A stretch of 64,000 nucleotides of DNA from assembly GCA_001650895.1 (NCBI GenBank), contig LXYH01000004.1, positions 1 through 64,000 on the forward strand, in the 5' to 3' direction. Position 1 is the stretch's first letter. Every line of letters starts with the position of its first letter. Of the stretch, positions 39,486 through 47,842 are shown piece by piece. Source of the DNA: Rhodobacteraceae bacterium EhC02 (GTDB taxonomy: Bacteria; Pseudomonadota; Alphaproteobacteria; Rhodobacterales; Rhodobacteraceae). The position numbers were made by a program, and so were the translations under genes. The notes beneath the pieces were generated by a model that made no database searches, was not told the DNA's origin, and was given only the letters and a program-made list of their open reading frames with translations.

Positions 39486-41936
39486 ATGACCCTGCCCTAC
39501 CCGACCACGAAACCTCTGGCCGACGCGCTGGAGCGGCGCGGCTATGCAGAGCTGACCCCCGTCCAGATCGAAATGATGCGCCCCGACCTGGTCGAGGCCG
39601 ATCTGCTGGTGTCGGCGCAGACCGGATCGGGCAAGACCGTGGGCTTTGGCCTGGCCATCGCACCGACCCTGCTGGGCGAAAGCCATGTCCTGCCCCCCGC
39701 CGCAGCCCCCCTGGCGCTGATCATCGCGCCGACGCGCGAACTGGCATTGCAGGTGAAACGCGAATTCCAGTGGCTCTATCAGGATGCGGGCGTCGTCATG
39801 GCCTCTTGCGTGGGCGGCATGGACATGCGGGACGAGCGTCGCGCGCTGGACCGTGGCGCGCATATCGTGGTGGCGACACCCGGCCGCTTGCGCGACCATA
39901 TCATGCGCGGCTCCATCGACCTTGGCCAGATCCGCGCCGTCGTTCTGGACGAGGCCGACGAGATGCTGGACCTGGGCTTCAAGGACGATCTGGAATTCAT
40001 CCTGTCGGAAGCGCCCGAGACGCGGCGCACGCTGATGTTTTCGGCCACCGTGCCGCGCGGCATCGCGGAACTGTCCAAGACATACCTCAAGGACAATGCC
40101 GTGCGCGTCGCCACCACCACGGGCGCGACACAGCACGCCGATATCGAATACCGCGCGCTGACCGCAGCCTATGACGGCACCGAGGGCGCGATCATCAACC
40201 TGCTGCGCTACTACGAGGCGCAGAATGCGATCGTCTTCTGCAACACCCGCGCCACCGTATCGCGGCTGGTCGCGCGTTTCGCCAATCGCGGCTTTTCGGT
40301 CGTGGCCCTGTCGGGCGAGCTCAGCCAGGCCGAACGCACCCATGCGCTGCAGGCGATGCGCGACGGGCGCGCCCGCGTCTGCGTGGCCACCGACGTGGCG
40401 GCGCGCGGCATCGACCTGCCGAACCTCGAACTGGTGATCCATGCCGACCTGCCCAGCAATTCGGAAACGCTGATGCACCGCTCGGGCCGGACGGGCCGCG
40501 CCGGGCGCAAGGGCGTCTCGGCGCTGGTGGTCACGCCCAAGACCCGCGCCAAGGCGGACCGGCTGCTGAAATTCGCCAAGATCACCGCCGAATGGGCGCT
40601 GCCGCCATCGGCAGACGAGGTGCGCGCCAAGGATGAGGAACGCCTGATCAACGATCCGGTCTGGCTGGAACCGCTGAACGAGGGCGAAGAGGATTTCGTC
40701 GCGCGCATCACGACCACCTATACGCCTGAGCAGATCGCGGGCGCTTACCTGCGCCTCTACTACAGTAAACATTCCGCACCCGAGGAACTGCCGGATCCCG
40801 ATGTCCGCCCGGAACGCAAGCGCGACGCCGCCCCGCGCAAGACGTTCGGGCCGTCGAAATGGCTGCGCCTGTCGGTCGGCGCCAATGAACGCGCCGAGGC
40901 GCGCTGGCTGCTGCCGACGCTCTGCAAGGCGGGCGACATCACCCGCGACGATATCGGCGCGATCCGCGTGCAGGCCGATGAAACCTATGTCGAACTGCTG
41001 GCCGAGGCGCTGCCCGGTTTCCTCAAGGCGCTTGGCCCCGATGCGGCGCTGGATGGCGGCGCAAAGGTCGTGGTGATGGACACCGCCCCTGACCTCGCCT
41101 CGATGCCGCGCGTTGCCCCGCCTCCGCGTGAAGACCGTGGCGAGCGCAAACCCCATCGCGGCGCAGACCGCGCCGAACGTCCCGAGCGTCCCGCGCCCGC
41201 ACGCCGCGCGCCGCCCCCGGCCGAGGCAGCAGCCTGGGCCGATGTGCCGGACCGTCTGCCCCCCGCAGAGGCTGCGCCGAAGTCCGCGGCCGTCAAATCG
41301 CACCAGCCGAAACCCGCCCGCGCGGACGAGGATCGCCCCCGCCCCGCGAAACCCGCCGGCTTCAAGCCCGGCCCCAAGCCGGAAGGCTTCAAGTCGTCCG
41401 GTTTCAAATCCCATGGCGGCGCGCCCCGCGACGGCGCGAAACCCGCCCGTTCGGAAGGCATGAAATCCCACGGGGCGAAACCGCGCAGCGACAAGCCGCG
41501 CGAGATGGACCCCGAGGTGCATCGCGGCTTCGACAGCCCCAAGCCTCGCAGCGACAAACCACGCAGCGACAAGCCCGCAGGCAAGCCCGGCGCAAAGCCC
41601 TATGGCAAACCCTCGGGCAAACCGGGTGACAAGCCCTACGGAAAACCCGCAGGCAAGGCTGGCGACAAGCCCTATGGCAAACCGGGCGGAAAGCCGGGTG
41701 ACAAGCCCTATGGCAAGCCGGGCGCCAAGCCATTCGGCAAGCCCGGCGGCAAGCCCTGGGAAAAATCGGGCGACAAGCCCGCGGGCGACGGCCCGGCCAA
41801 GCCTGCCCGCAACGCCGCGGCCAATACATCGGCGCGCCTGGGACCGGGCGGCAAACCCCTGCCCGCGGGCAAGGGCGGTAAACCCCGCACCGGGGCCGCG
41901 CGCGGCCCCAACGCCGTGCCGCGCCGCAAGCCCTGA
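39486..41936 (+). CDS. DEAD-box RNA helicase with DbpA-like domain and long repeat tail
   Basis: An 816-aa ATP-dependent RNA helicase. Motifs in order: Q motif ELTPVQIEMM, Walker A AQTGSGKT (about 44-51), PTRELALQV, TPGR, DEAD (about 155), SAT and HRSGRTGRAGR. Residues about 455-530 (SKWLRLSVGANERAEARWLL) match the RRM-like DbpA RNA-binding domain, so a role in ribosome assembly is likely. The last 285 residues are low-complexity, rich in Lys, Pro, Gly and Arg, with GKPGDKPYGKP-type repeats. The ATG at 39486 begins the family sequence; an upstream ATG at 39417 adds only Pro-rich residues. Confidence 0.93.
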   Translation: MTLPYPTTKPLADALERRGYAELTPVQIEMMRPDLVEADLLVSAQTGSGKTVGFGLAIAPTLLGESHVLPPAAAPLALIIAPTRELALQVKREFQWLYQDAGVVMASCVGGMDMRDERRALDRGAHIVVATPGRLRDHIMRGSIDLGQIRAVVLDEADEMLDLGFKDDLEFILSEAPETRRTLMFSATVPRGIAELSKTYLKDNAVRVATTTGATQHADIEYRALTAAYDGTEGAIINLLRYYEAQNAIVFCNTRATVSRLVARFANRGFSVVALSGELSQAERTHALQAMRDGRARVCVATDVAARGIDLPNLELVIHADLPSNSETLMHRSGRTGRAGRKGVSALVVTPKTRAKADRLLKFAKITAEWALPPSADEVRAKDEERLINDPVWLEPLNEGEEDFVARITTTYTPEQIAGAYLRLYYSKHSAPEELPDPDVRPERKRDAAPRKTFGPSKWLRLSVGANERAEARWLLPTLCKAGDITRDDIGAIRVQADETYVELLAEALPGFLKALGPDAALDGGAKVVVMDTAPDLASMPRVAPPPREDRGERKPHRGADRAERPERPAPARRAPPPAEAAAWADVPDRLPPAEAAPKSAAVKSHQPKPARADEDRPRPAKPAGFKPGPKPEGFKSSGFKSHGGAPRDGAKPARSEGMKSHGAKPRSDKPREMDPEVHRGFDSPKPRSDKPRSDKPAGKPGAKPYGKPSGKPGDKPYGKPAGKAGDKPYGKPGGKPGDKPYGKPGAKPFGKPGGKPWEKSGDKPAGDGPAKPARNAAANTSARLGPGGKPLPAGKGGKPRTGAARGPNAVPRRKP
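41580..41780 (+). repeat. in-frame tandem repeat coding for GKPGDKPYGKP-like units
   Basis: Imperfect units of about 30 bases encode about six copies of Gly-Lys-Pro-Gly-x-Lys-Pro-Tyr-Gly-Lys-Pro in the helicase tail (from about residue 699). The units keep GGC-AA(A/G)-CC(C/G) codons, so copy number may change by slippage. The positive charge suggests RNA binding. Confidence 0.85.
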
Positions 41937-41946
41937 CCAGTCAAAA

Positions 41947-41979
41947 GGCGCGCGACATCCGCCGCGCGCCTTTCTTCTT
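41947..41979 (+). terminator. Rho-independent terminator after the helicase gene
   Basis: GGCGCGCG (41947-41954) pairs with CGCGCGCC (41963-41970) and is followed by TTTCTTCTT, which is also the first half of repeat copy D. Confidence 0.75.
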
Positions 41980-41992
41980 GCCTCAAATATGT
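41971..41992 (+). repeat. 22-bp intergenic repeat, copy D
   Basis: TTTCTTCTTG, a variable core, then AAATAT followed by GT in place of CC. It lies between the convergent helicase (stop at 41936) and mrp (stop at 42006) genes, and it supplies the T-tract of the helicase terminator. Confidence 0.7.
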
Positions 41993-42005
41993 AGGATCCG
42001 ACGGA

Positions 42006-43076
<1,071 letters not shown>

Positions 43077-43200
43077 GCCATATTCTCCATTTTCACTCCG
43101 CCATAGGTGGCAGCTTTCTCGGTCGAAGCAAGGCCCGCACGAAATTCGCGCATTTCGCAAGCACCTTGCCCAAATAATAGGTCAGTCTTTCATATGCATT

Positions 43201-43239
43201 TGCTGCATGGCAGCATTGCACCAATATCTATTGTGCAAT
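43201..43239. promoter_or_regulatory. two adjacent palindromes upstream of the DUF1127/hairpin locus
   Basis: TGCTGC-ATG-GCAGCA (43201-43215) is directly followed by ATTGCAC (43215-43221) and GTGCAAT (43233-43239) around a centre that is itself complementary (AATA with TATT). They lie 18 bases or more upstream of the -35 of the promoter at 43257 and between divergent mrp and DUF1127. They could be operators for either gene. The regulator is unknown. Confidence 0.5.
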
Positions 43240-43256
43240 CGCAGCATCGACGTATC

Positions 43257-43284
43257 TTGAACTCAACAGAGCGACACATATATC
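43257..43284 (+). promoter_or_regulatory. putative heat-shock (RpoH-type) promoter of the DUF1127/CcsR-like unit
   Basis: CTTGAAC (TTGAAC at 43257-43262) and TATATC (43279-43284) are separated by 16 bases, resembling alphaproteobacterial RpoH promoters. In R. sphaeroides the equivalent locus is transcribed from RpoHI/RpoHII promoters; that this one is too is inference. Confidence 0.55.
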
Positions 43285-43314
43285 GCCTCCGAGCATGAAC
43301 GAAAGTGACCGAAA

Positions 43315-43551
43315 ATGGCTTATACATCGGATCTTCGCCTTGCACAGCCCCGCGCCGCTGAAACCGGGCTGGTTGGCAAACTGCAGGCGATCAAGGCCGA
43401 CCTGTCCCAGCGCTATGCCCGCTACCGGGTGTTCCGCGACACCGTGAATGACCTGGCGATCCTGCCGAACAGCGTGCTGGCCGATATGGGCCTGAACCGT
43501 TCGCAGATCCGTTCGGTCGCCTATGAATATGCCTACGGGACGAAAAAGTAA
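43315..43551 (+). CDS. DUF1127 small protein (CcaF1-like)
   Basis: A 78-aa basic protein. Its second half, RYARYRVFRDTVNDLAIL then SVLADMGLNRSQIRSVAYE, is the DUF1127 pattern of two helices with a D-x-G-L-x-R-S-x-I core. In R. sphaeroides a DUF1127 protein (RSP_6037, CcaF1) sits directly before the CcsR RNAs, is co-transcribed with them and influences their processing. Here the hairpin array begins 10 bases after the stop codon, so the same relation is inferred. The ribosome site is weak. It is preceded by a heat-shock-type promoter and is divergent from mrp. Confidence 0.88.
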   Translation: MAYTSDLRLAQPRAAETGLVGKLQAIKADLSQRYARYRVFRDTVNDLAILPNSVLADMGLNRSQIRSVAYEYAYGTKK

Positions 43552-43560
43552 CATCGGGAT

Positions 43561-43650
43561 CAGATGACCCTCTCCTCCTCCCTGGGTCATCTGTGAACTG
43601 GCGGCGGCATCCTCTCCTCCTCCCTGGATGCCGCCGCGCCCTAAAAGAAT
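43561..43650 (+). ncRNA. CcsR/cuckoo-type sRNA unit 1
   Basis: Two hairpins: CAGATGACCC/GGGTCATCTG (43561-43593) and GCGGCGGCATCC/GGATGCCGCCGC (43601-43637), both perfect, each with a TCTCCTCCTCCCT loop. This is the two-hairpin form of CcsR (cuckoo family) RNAs. It starts 10 bases after the DUF1127 stop codon and is probably cut from that mRNA, as RNase E does in R. sphaeroides. Exact ends are unknown. Confidence 0.8.
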
Positions 43651-43738
43651 ACGAAAGACCTCCTCCTCCTCCCTGAGGTCTTTCGTTACCAAGAGCGGCG
43701 ACACCCTCTCCTCCTCCCTGGGTGTCGCCGCGCCTTGA
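43651..43738 (+). ncRNA. CcsR/cuckoo-type sRNA unit 2
   Basis: Hairpins ACGAAAGACCTC/GAGGTCTTTCGT (43651-43686, 12-base loop) and GCGGCGACACCC/GGGTGTCGCCGC (43695-43731), both perfect. Compared with unit 1, the second stem changes on both arms together, so pairing is conserved although sequence is not. Confidence 0.8.
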
Positions 43739-43745
43739 CAAGATT

Positions 43746-43834
43746 GCGAAGGCCTCTCTCCTCCTCCCTGAGGTCCTTCGTATGCAAGAGCGGCGGTATC
43801 TTCTCCTCCTCCCTGGATACCGCCGCACCTTGCC
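43746..43834 (+). ncRNA. CcsR/cuckoo-type sRNA unit 3
   Basis: First hairpin 43746-43781 (GCGAAGGCCTC with GAGGTCCTTCGT) has one bulged T and one G-T wobble. Second hairpin 43790-43826 (GCGGCGGTATCT with GGATACCGCCGC) closes with one wobble. The loops are identical to those of unit 1. Confidence 0.78.
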
Positions 43835-43838
43835 GAAT

Positions 43839-43926
43839 ACGCTGGCTCTCCTCCTCCTCCCTGAGGGCCACGTTGCAAGAGCGGCGGCACCCCCTCCTCC
43901 TCCCTGGGTGCCGCCGTTTTCCTTTT
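43839..43926 (+). ncRNA. CcsR/cuckoo-type sRNA unit 4
   Basis: First hairpin 43839-43873 (ACGCTGGCTCTC with GAGGGCCACGT) is the weakest, with a bulged C and wobbles. Second hairpin 43881-43916 is perfect, and TTTTCCTTTT follows it, so unit 4 also ends the transcript. Its last loop has C in place of the first T. Confidence 0.78.
43881..43926 (+). terminator. terminator of the DUF1127/hairpin transcript
   Basis: CGGCGGCACCC pairs with GGGTGCCGCCG around the pyrimidine loop and is followed by TTTTCCTTTT (43917-43926). The remaining 110 bases to the uvrD stop codon show nothing recognisable. Confidence 0.8.
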
Positions 43927-44038
43927 CGGGTGGGGGGATTCAGATCAGGACAGAACCGGCGCAAAGCACCGTGACCCCGACGCCTGCCGCGCGGGGTTCA
44001 AACTCGCTGATCCATGAAAAGCCCGGCGGAACGGCCCG

Positions 44039-46408
44039 TCAGAACGGGATGTCATCCGCCGCAGTGACAAAGCGCGCGACCACCTTCTTGGCGCCCGCCT
44101 TTTCGAACTCGATATCCAGCTTGTCGCCTTCGATCGCAGCGATGACGCCATAGCCGAATTTCTGGTGGAACACCCGCTCGCCGACCGCATGGGCGCTGAC
44201 GGCCTGCAGGTCGATCACCGTATCGCGCGACTCGCGCGGCTGGCTGACCGGGCGCTGTGCGCTGCGGCTTTGCAGCCGCTTCCAGCCGGGCGAGTTATAG
44301 ACATTGGCCTCGGCCACCCGCGACTCGATGCCGGATGAGGCCGAACCGCCACCGAAACCACCCATGCCCGCAGCACCAAAACCGCCGCCATAAAGGCCCG
44401 GCGGCGTCAGCACCTCGACATGATCCTCGGGCAATTCGTCGATGAACCGCGAGGGCAGCGCCGATTGCCATTGTCCGAACACCCGCCGGTTGCCGGCGAA
44501 GGAGATCGTGCAGACCTCTTCGGCGCGGGTGATGCCGACGTAAGCCAGCCGACGCTCTTCCTCCAGCCCCTTGGTCCCGCTTTCATCCATCGAGCGTTGG
44601 GACGGGAACAGCCCATCCTCCCAGCCCGGCAGGAAAACGGCCGGAAATTCCAGCCCCTTGGCGGCATGCAGCGTCATGATGCTGACCTTCGCCCCCTCTT
44701 CCGAGGATTCGTTGTCCATGATCAGGCTGACATGTTCCAGAAACCCTTGCAGATTCTCGAACTGCTCCAGCGCCTTGACCAGTTCCTTCAGGTTCTCCAG
44801 CCGCCCCGGCCCCTCGGGCGTCTTGTCGGCCTGCCACATGGCGGTATAGCCGCTTTCGTCCAGGATCATCTCGGCCAGTTCGACATGGCTGATGTCGGGA
44901 TCGCCCGCCATCCGGCCCCAGCGCGCGATATCGCTGACAAGCTGGCCCAGCGCCACGGCGGCCTTGCCGGTGATGGCCTTCTCGCCCACGGCGATCTGCG
45001 CCCCCTGCACCAGCGGCACGCCATTGTCGCGCGCGATGCGCTGGATCGTCTGCTGCGCCTTGTCGCCAAGGCCCCGCTTGGGCGTGTTCACGATCCGCTC
45101 GAAGGCCAGATCGTCGGCAGGGCTGGTCACTACCCGGAAATAGGCCATGGCATCCCGGATCTCGAGCCGTTCATAGAAACGCGGCCCGCCGATCACGCGA
45201 TAGGGCAGACCGATGGTCAGGAACCGGTCCTCGAAGGCACGCATCTGGTGGCTGGCACGCACCAGGATCGCCATCTCGTCCAGCGAGAACTGGCGCATCC
45301 CGCGCGTGCCGCGTTGCAATGCCTCGATCTCCTCGCCGATCCAGCGGGCCTCTTCCTCGCCATCCCAGTGGCCGATCAGGCGCACCTTCTCGCCCTCCTG
45401 CTCTTGCGTCCAGAGCGTCTTGCCCAGCCGCCCCCGGTTGCCCGCGATCACGCCCGAGGCGGCGGCAAGGATATGCGGGGTCGAGCGGTAATTCTGTTCC
45501 AGCCGCACCACTGTGGCACCCGGAAAATCGGTCTCGAACCGCAGGATGTTGCCCACTTCGGCCCCGCGCCAGCCGTAAATTGACTGATCATCGTCACCGA
45601 CACAGCAGATGTTGCGATGCCCCCCCGCCAGCAGCCGCAGCCACAGGTATTGGGCCACGTTCGTATCCTGGTATTCGTCCACCAGGATATAGCGGAACCG
45701 CGTCCGATACTGTTCCAGCACATCGTCATGGGTCTGGAAGATATGGACCATATGCAGCAGCAGATCACCGAAATCGACGGCGTTCAGTTCCCGCAGCCGT
45801 GTCTGGTAGGCGGCATAAAGCTCCATCCCGCGATTGTTGTAGGCCCCGGCATCGGCGGCAGGCACCTTTTCGGGTGTCCAGGCGCGGTTCTTCCAGCCGT
45901 CGATGATCCCGGCCAGCATCCGCGCGGGCCACCGCTTGTCGTCGATCCCCGTCGCCGCGATCAACTGTTTCAGCAGGCGGATCTGGTCATCGGTATCAAG
46001 AATCGTGAAATTCGACTTGAGCCCGACCAGTTCGGCATGGCGGCGCAGCAGCTTGACGCAGACCGAATGGAAAGTGCCCAGCCATGGCATCCCCTCGACC
46101 TGCTGGCCCAGCATGGTGCCCACGCGGTTCTTCATCTCGCGCGCGGCCTTGTTGGTGAAGGTCACAGCAAGGATCTGGTCGGGCCGCGCCTTGCCCATCG
46201 CCATCAGATGCACGATCCGCGCCGTCAGCGCCTTGGTCTTGCCGGTGCCCGCCCCCGCCAGCATCAGAACGGGGCCGTCCAATGCCTCGACCGCGGCGCG
46301 CTGCGCCGGATTCAGCCCCTCGAGGTAGGGGGCAGCGGGCCGGGCAGCCATGGCGCGGGCCGAAAGGGGGACAGCGGGTGTGGCGGGCATGTCGTCGAAA
46401 TGGCTCAT
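44039..46408 (-). CDS. uvrD: DNA helicase II (UvrD/PcrA family)
   Basis: A 789-aa SF1A 3'-5' helicase acting in nucleotide excision and mismatch repair. Motifs: Q motif LNPAQRAAVEA, Walker A AGAGTGKTKA (52-58 core), TFTNKAAREMKNRV, DEYQDTN, GDDDQSIYGWRGA, LEQNYRST, TLHAAKGLEFPAVFLPG and YVGITRAEE. A Gly-rich linker and a Tudor-like C-terminal segment (VFHQKFGYGVIAAIEGDKLDIEF) complete the PcrA-like layout. The ATG at 46408 (MSHFDDMP) is chosen; the frame is open far upstream through the antisense of lldD. Confidence 0.97.
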   Translation of the reverse strand: MSHFDDMPATPAVPLSARAMAARPAAPYLEGLNPAQRAAVEALDGPVLMLAGAGTGKTKALTARIVHLMAMGKARPDQILAVTFTNKAAREMKNRVGTMLGQQVEGMPWLGTFHSVCVKLLRRHAELVGLKSNFTILDTDDQIRLLKQLIAATGIDDKRWPARMLAGIIDGWKNRAWTPEKVPAADAGAYNNRGMELYAAYQTRLRELNAVDFGDLLLHMVHIFQTHDDVLEQYRTRFRYILVDEYQDTNVAQYLWLRLLAGGHRNICCVGDDDQSIYGWRGAEVGNILRFETDFPGATVVRLEQNYRSTPHILAAASGVIAGNRGRLGKTLWTQEQEGEKVRLIGHWDGEEEARWIGEEIEALQRGTRGMRQFSLDEMAILVRASHQMRAFEDRFLTIGLPYRVIGGPRFYERLEIRDAMAYFRVVTSPADDLAFERIVNTPKRGLGDKAQQTIQRIARDNGVPLVQGAQIAVGEKAITGKAAVALGQLVSDIARWGRMAGDPDISHVELAEMILDESGYTAMWQADKTPEGPGRLENLKELVKALEQFENLQGFLEHVSLIMDNESSEEGAKVSIMTLHAAKGLEFPAVFLPGWEDGLFPSQRSMDESGTKGLEEERRLAYVGITRAEEVCTISFAGNRRVFGQWQSALPSRFIDELPEDHVEVLTPPGLYGGGFGAAGMGGFGGGSASSGIESRVAEANVYNSPGWKRLQSRSAQRPVSQPRESRDTVIDLQAVSAHAVGERVFHQKFGYGVIAAIEGDKLDIEFEKAGAKKVVARFVTAADDIPF

Positions 46409-46519
46409 GCGCGCGATCCTAGCGCGCCACAGCGCCAAGGGGAAGTGAAGTTCTTGTTCTGTTCTGCGGATATTTTCCCGACAACCGGGTTTGCGGAAAC
46501 TGGGATATGGACAAATCAC

Positions 46520-47680
46520 ATGACGCCAAGACAAATGCGCGCCATGGATCTGTTTCAACGCTACCCCGCCCTTTCCGACCTCAAGGCACAGGCCCGGCGC
46601 CGCATGCCTTGGTTCGTCTTCGAATATCTCGACAGCGCCACGGGCAGCGAATCCGTGCTGCGCCGCAACCGCGCGGACCTGGACAGCGTCCTGCTGATGC
46701 CCTCGATCCTGCACGGCGAGTTTCAGCCGGACATGTCGGTCACCCTGTTCGGCAAGACCCATGCCCTGCCCTTCGGCGTCAGCCCCGTGGGCATGTCGGG
46801 CCTGTTCTGGCCGGATGCGGAACGGATCCTTGCGCGCAACGCCACCAGGGCGGGCCTGCCCTATGGCCTGTCCACCGTGGCCAGCCGCACCCCCGAAGAG
46901 GTGGGCCCCCATCTGGACGGCAACGGCTGGTTCCAGATCTACCCGCCGCGTGATCCCGACATTCGCGCCGACATGCTGAAACGCGCCCGCGACGCGGGCT
47001 TTTCGGCGCTGGTGCTGACCGTGGATGTGCCCGTGGCCAGCAGGCGCGAACGCCAGACCAGATCCGGCCTGACCTCGCCGCCGCGCCTGACCCCGCGCCT
47101 TCTGACGCAGGTCGCGCGCTGCCCGGCCTGGGCGCTTGGCACGGCGCGGCTGGGGATGCCGCGGATGCGGCTGATCGACGGCTATGCCGGGCAGTTGACG
47201 GGCCTCAGCTCGACCGAACACGCGGGCTACATGCTGCGCACCTCGCCGGACATGGACTATCTCAAGGCGCTGCGCGACGCCTGGGACGGTCCCCTGATCG
47301 TCAAGGGCGTGCTGGATGCGCGCGATGTGCCGATGCTGGAACAGGCGGGCGCGGATGCGATCTGGGTCAGCAACCACGCCGGGCGGCAATTCGACGGCGC
47401 GCCCTCGACCATCTCGATGCTGCCGGGGATCCGGGCCGCGACGAAACTGCCGCTGATCTTCGACAGCGGGATCGAGGGTGGTCTGGATATCCTGCGGGCG
47501 ATCGCCCTTGGCGCCGACTTCGTGATGATGGGCCGCCCCTGGCACTATGCGCTGGGTGCCCTGGGCGAGGCAGGCCCCGCCCATCTGATCGAGATGCTGA
47601 AGAAGGATATCGCGTCCAACATGGGCCAGCTTGGCACCCATACGCTGCGCGACCTGCCGGGGCGGCTGATGCCCGCCTAG
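46520..47680 (+). CDS. lldD: FMN-dependent alpha-hydroxy acid dehydrogenase (L-lactate dehydrogenase type)
   Basis: A 386-aa TIM-barrel flavoprotein that oxidises an L-2-hydroxy acid, probably L-lactate, to the keto acid. The FMN/active-site signature is VSNHAGRQFDGAPS, with catalytic His and Arg. The N-terminal LSDLKAQARRRMPWFVFEYLDSATG and the C-terminal FDSGIEGGLDILRAIALGADFVMMGRP are typical. The ATG at 46520 is used; ATG 46544 (MDLFQRYP) is an alternative. It is divergent from uvrD. With the FAD oxidase at 11416 the window holds candidates for both lactate isomers. The symbol is tentative. Confidence 0.88.
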   Translation: MTPRQMRAMDLFQRYPALSDLKAQARRRMPWFVFEYLDSATGSESVLRRNRADLDSVLLMPSILHGEFQPDMSVTLFGKTHALPFGVSPVGMSGLFWPDAERILARNATRAGLPYGLSTVASRTPEEVGPHLDGNGWFQIYPPRDPDIRADMLKRARDAGFSALVLTVDVPVASRRERQTRSGLTSPPRLTPRLLTQVARCPAWALGTARLGMPRMRLIDGYAGQLTGLSSTEHAGYMLRTSPDMDYLKALRDAWDGPLIVKGVLDARDVPMLEQAGADAIWVSNHAGRQFDGAPSTISMLPGIRAATKLPLIFDSGIEGGLDILRAIALGADFVMMGRPWHYALGALGEAGPAHLIEMLKKDIASNMGQLGTHTLRDLPGRLMPA

Positions 47681-47842
47681 TTTCCGATAGGTCACCTTCG
47701 CGCTGTCACCTGCGGCGGAAATCTTGCAGATTGTTACAATGTCGCCATGCCCGCACTTGCGCTGCAACGCAGCATGCGGCTACGCATATGCGCATTCAAG
47801 GTGACCGGGGTACCGGATCGTCACGTCAGCAAGGAGCAGGCC

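Larger units (their letters stand above)
43561..43926 (+). repeat. array of eight hairpins with a conserved CTCCTCCTCCCT loop
   Basis: Eight stem-loops follow one another at 43561, 43601, 43651, 43695, 43746, 43790, 43839 and 43881. Stems are 10-12 bp and differ between units while staying complementary. The 12-13-base loop (TCTCCTCCTCCCT) is nearly invariant, with one T-to-C change in the last. Odd and even hairpins form two sequence classes, so the true repeat is a pair of about 90-95 bases, present four times. The loop imitates the anti-Shine-Dalgarno end of 16S rRNA. Confidence 0.93.

Noticed and set aside
43561-43926. CRISPR array
   Set aside because: The regular spacing of a short repeat looks like CRISPR, but the repeat is only 12-13 bases, each spacer is half of a perfect inverted repeat, and no cas genes are near. 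Hairpin RNAs explain it fully.
43228-43964. Minus-strand open frames with repeated RREEE-type residues across the hairpin array
   Set aside because: They arise from the repeated loop sequence read in antisense. Frames differ between copies and there is no ribosome site.
44039-47767. UvrD extended to a 1242-residue protein
   Set aside because: The upstream 453 codons are antisense to lldD and show no helicase sequence. The helicase begins at 46408.
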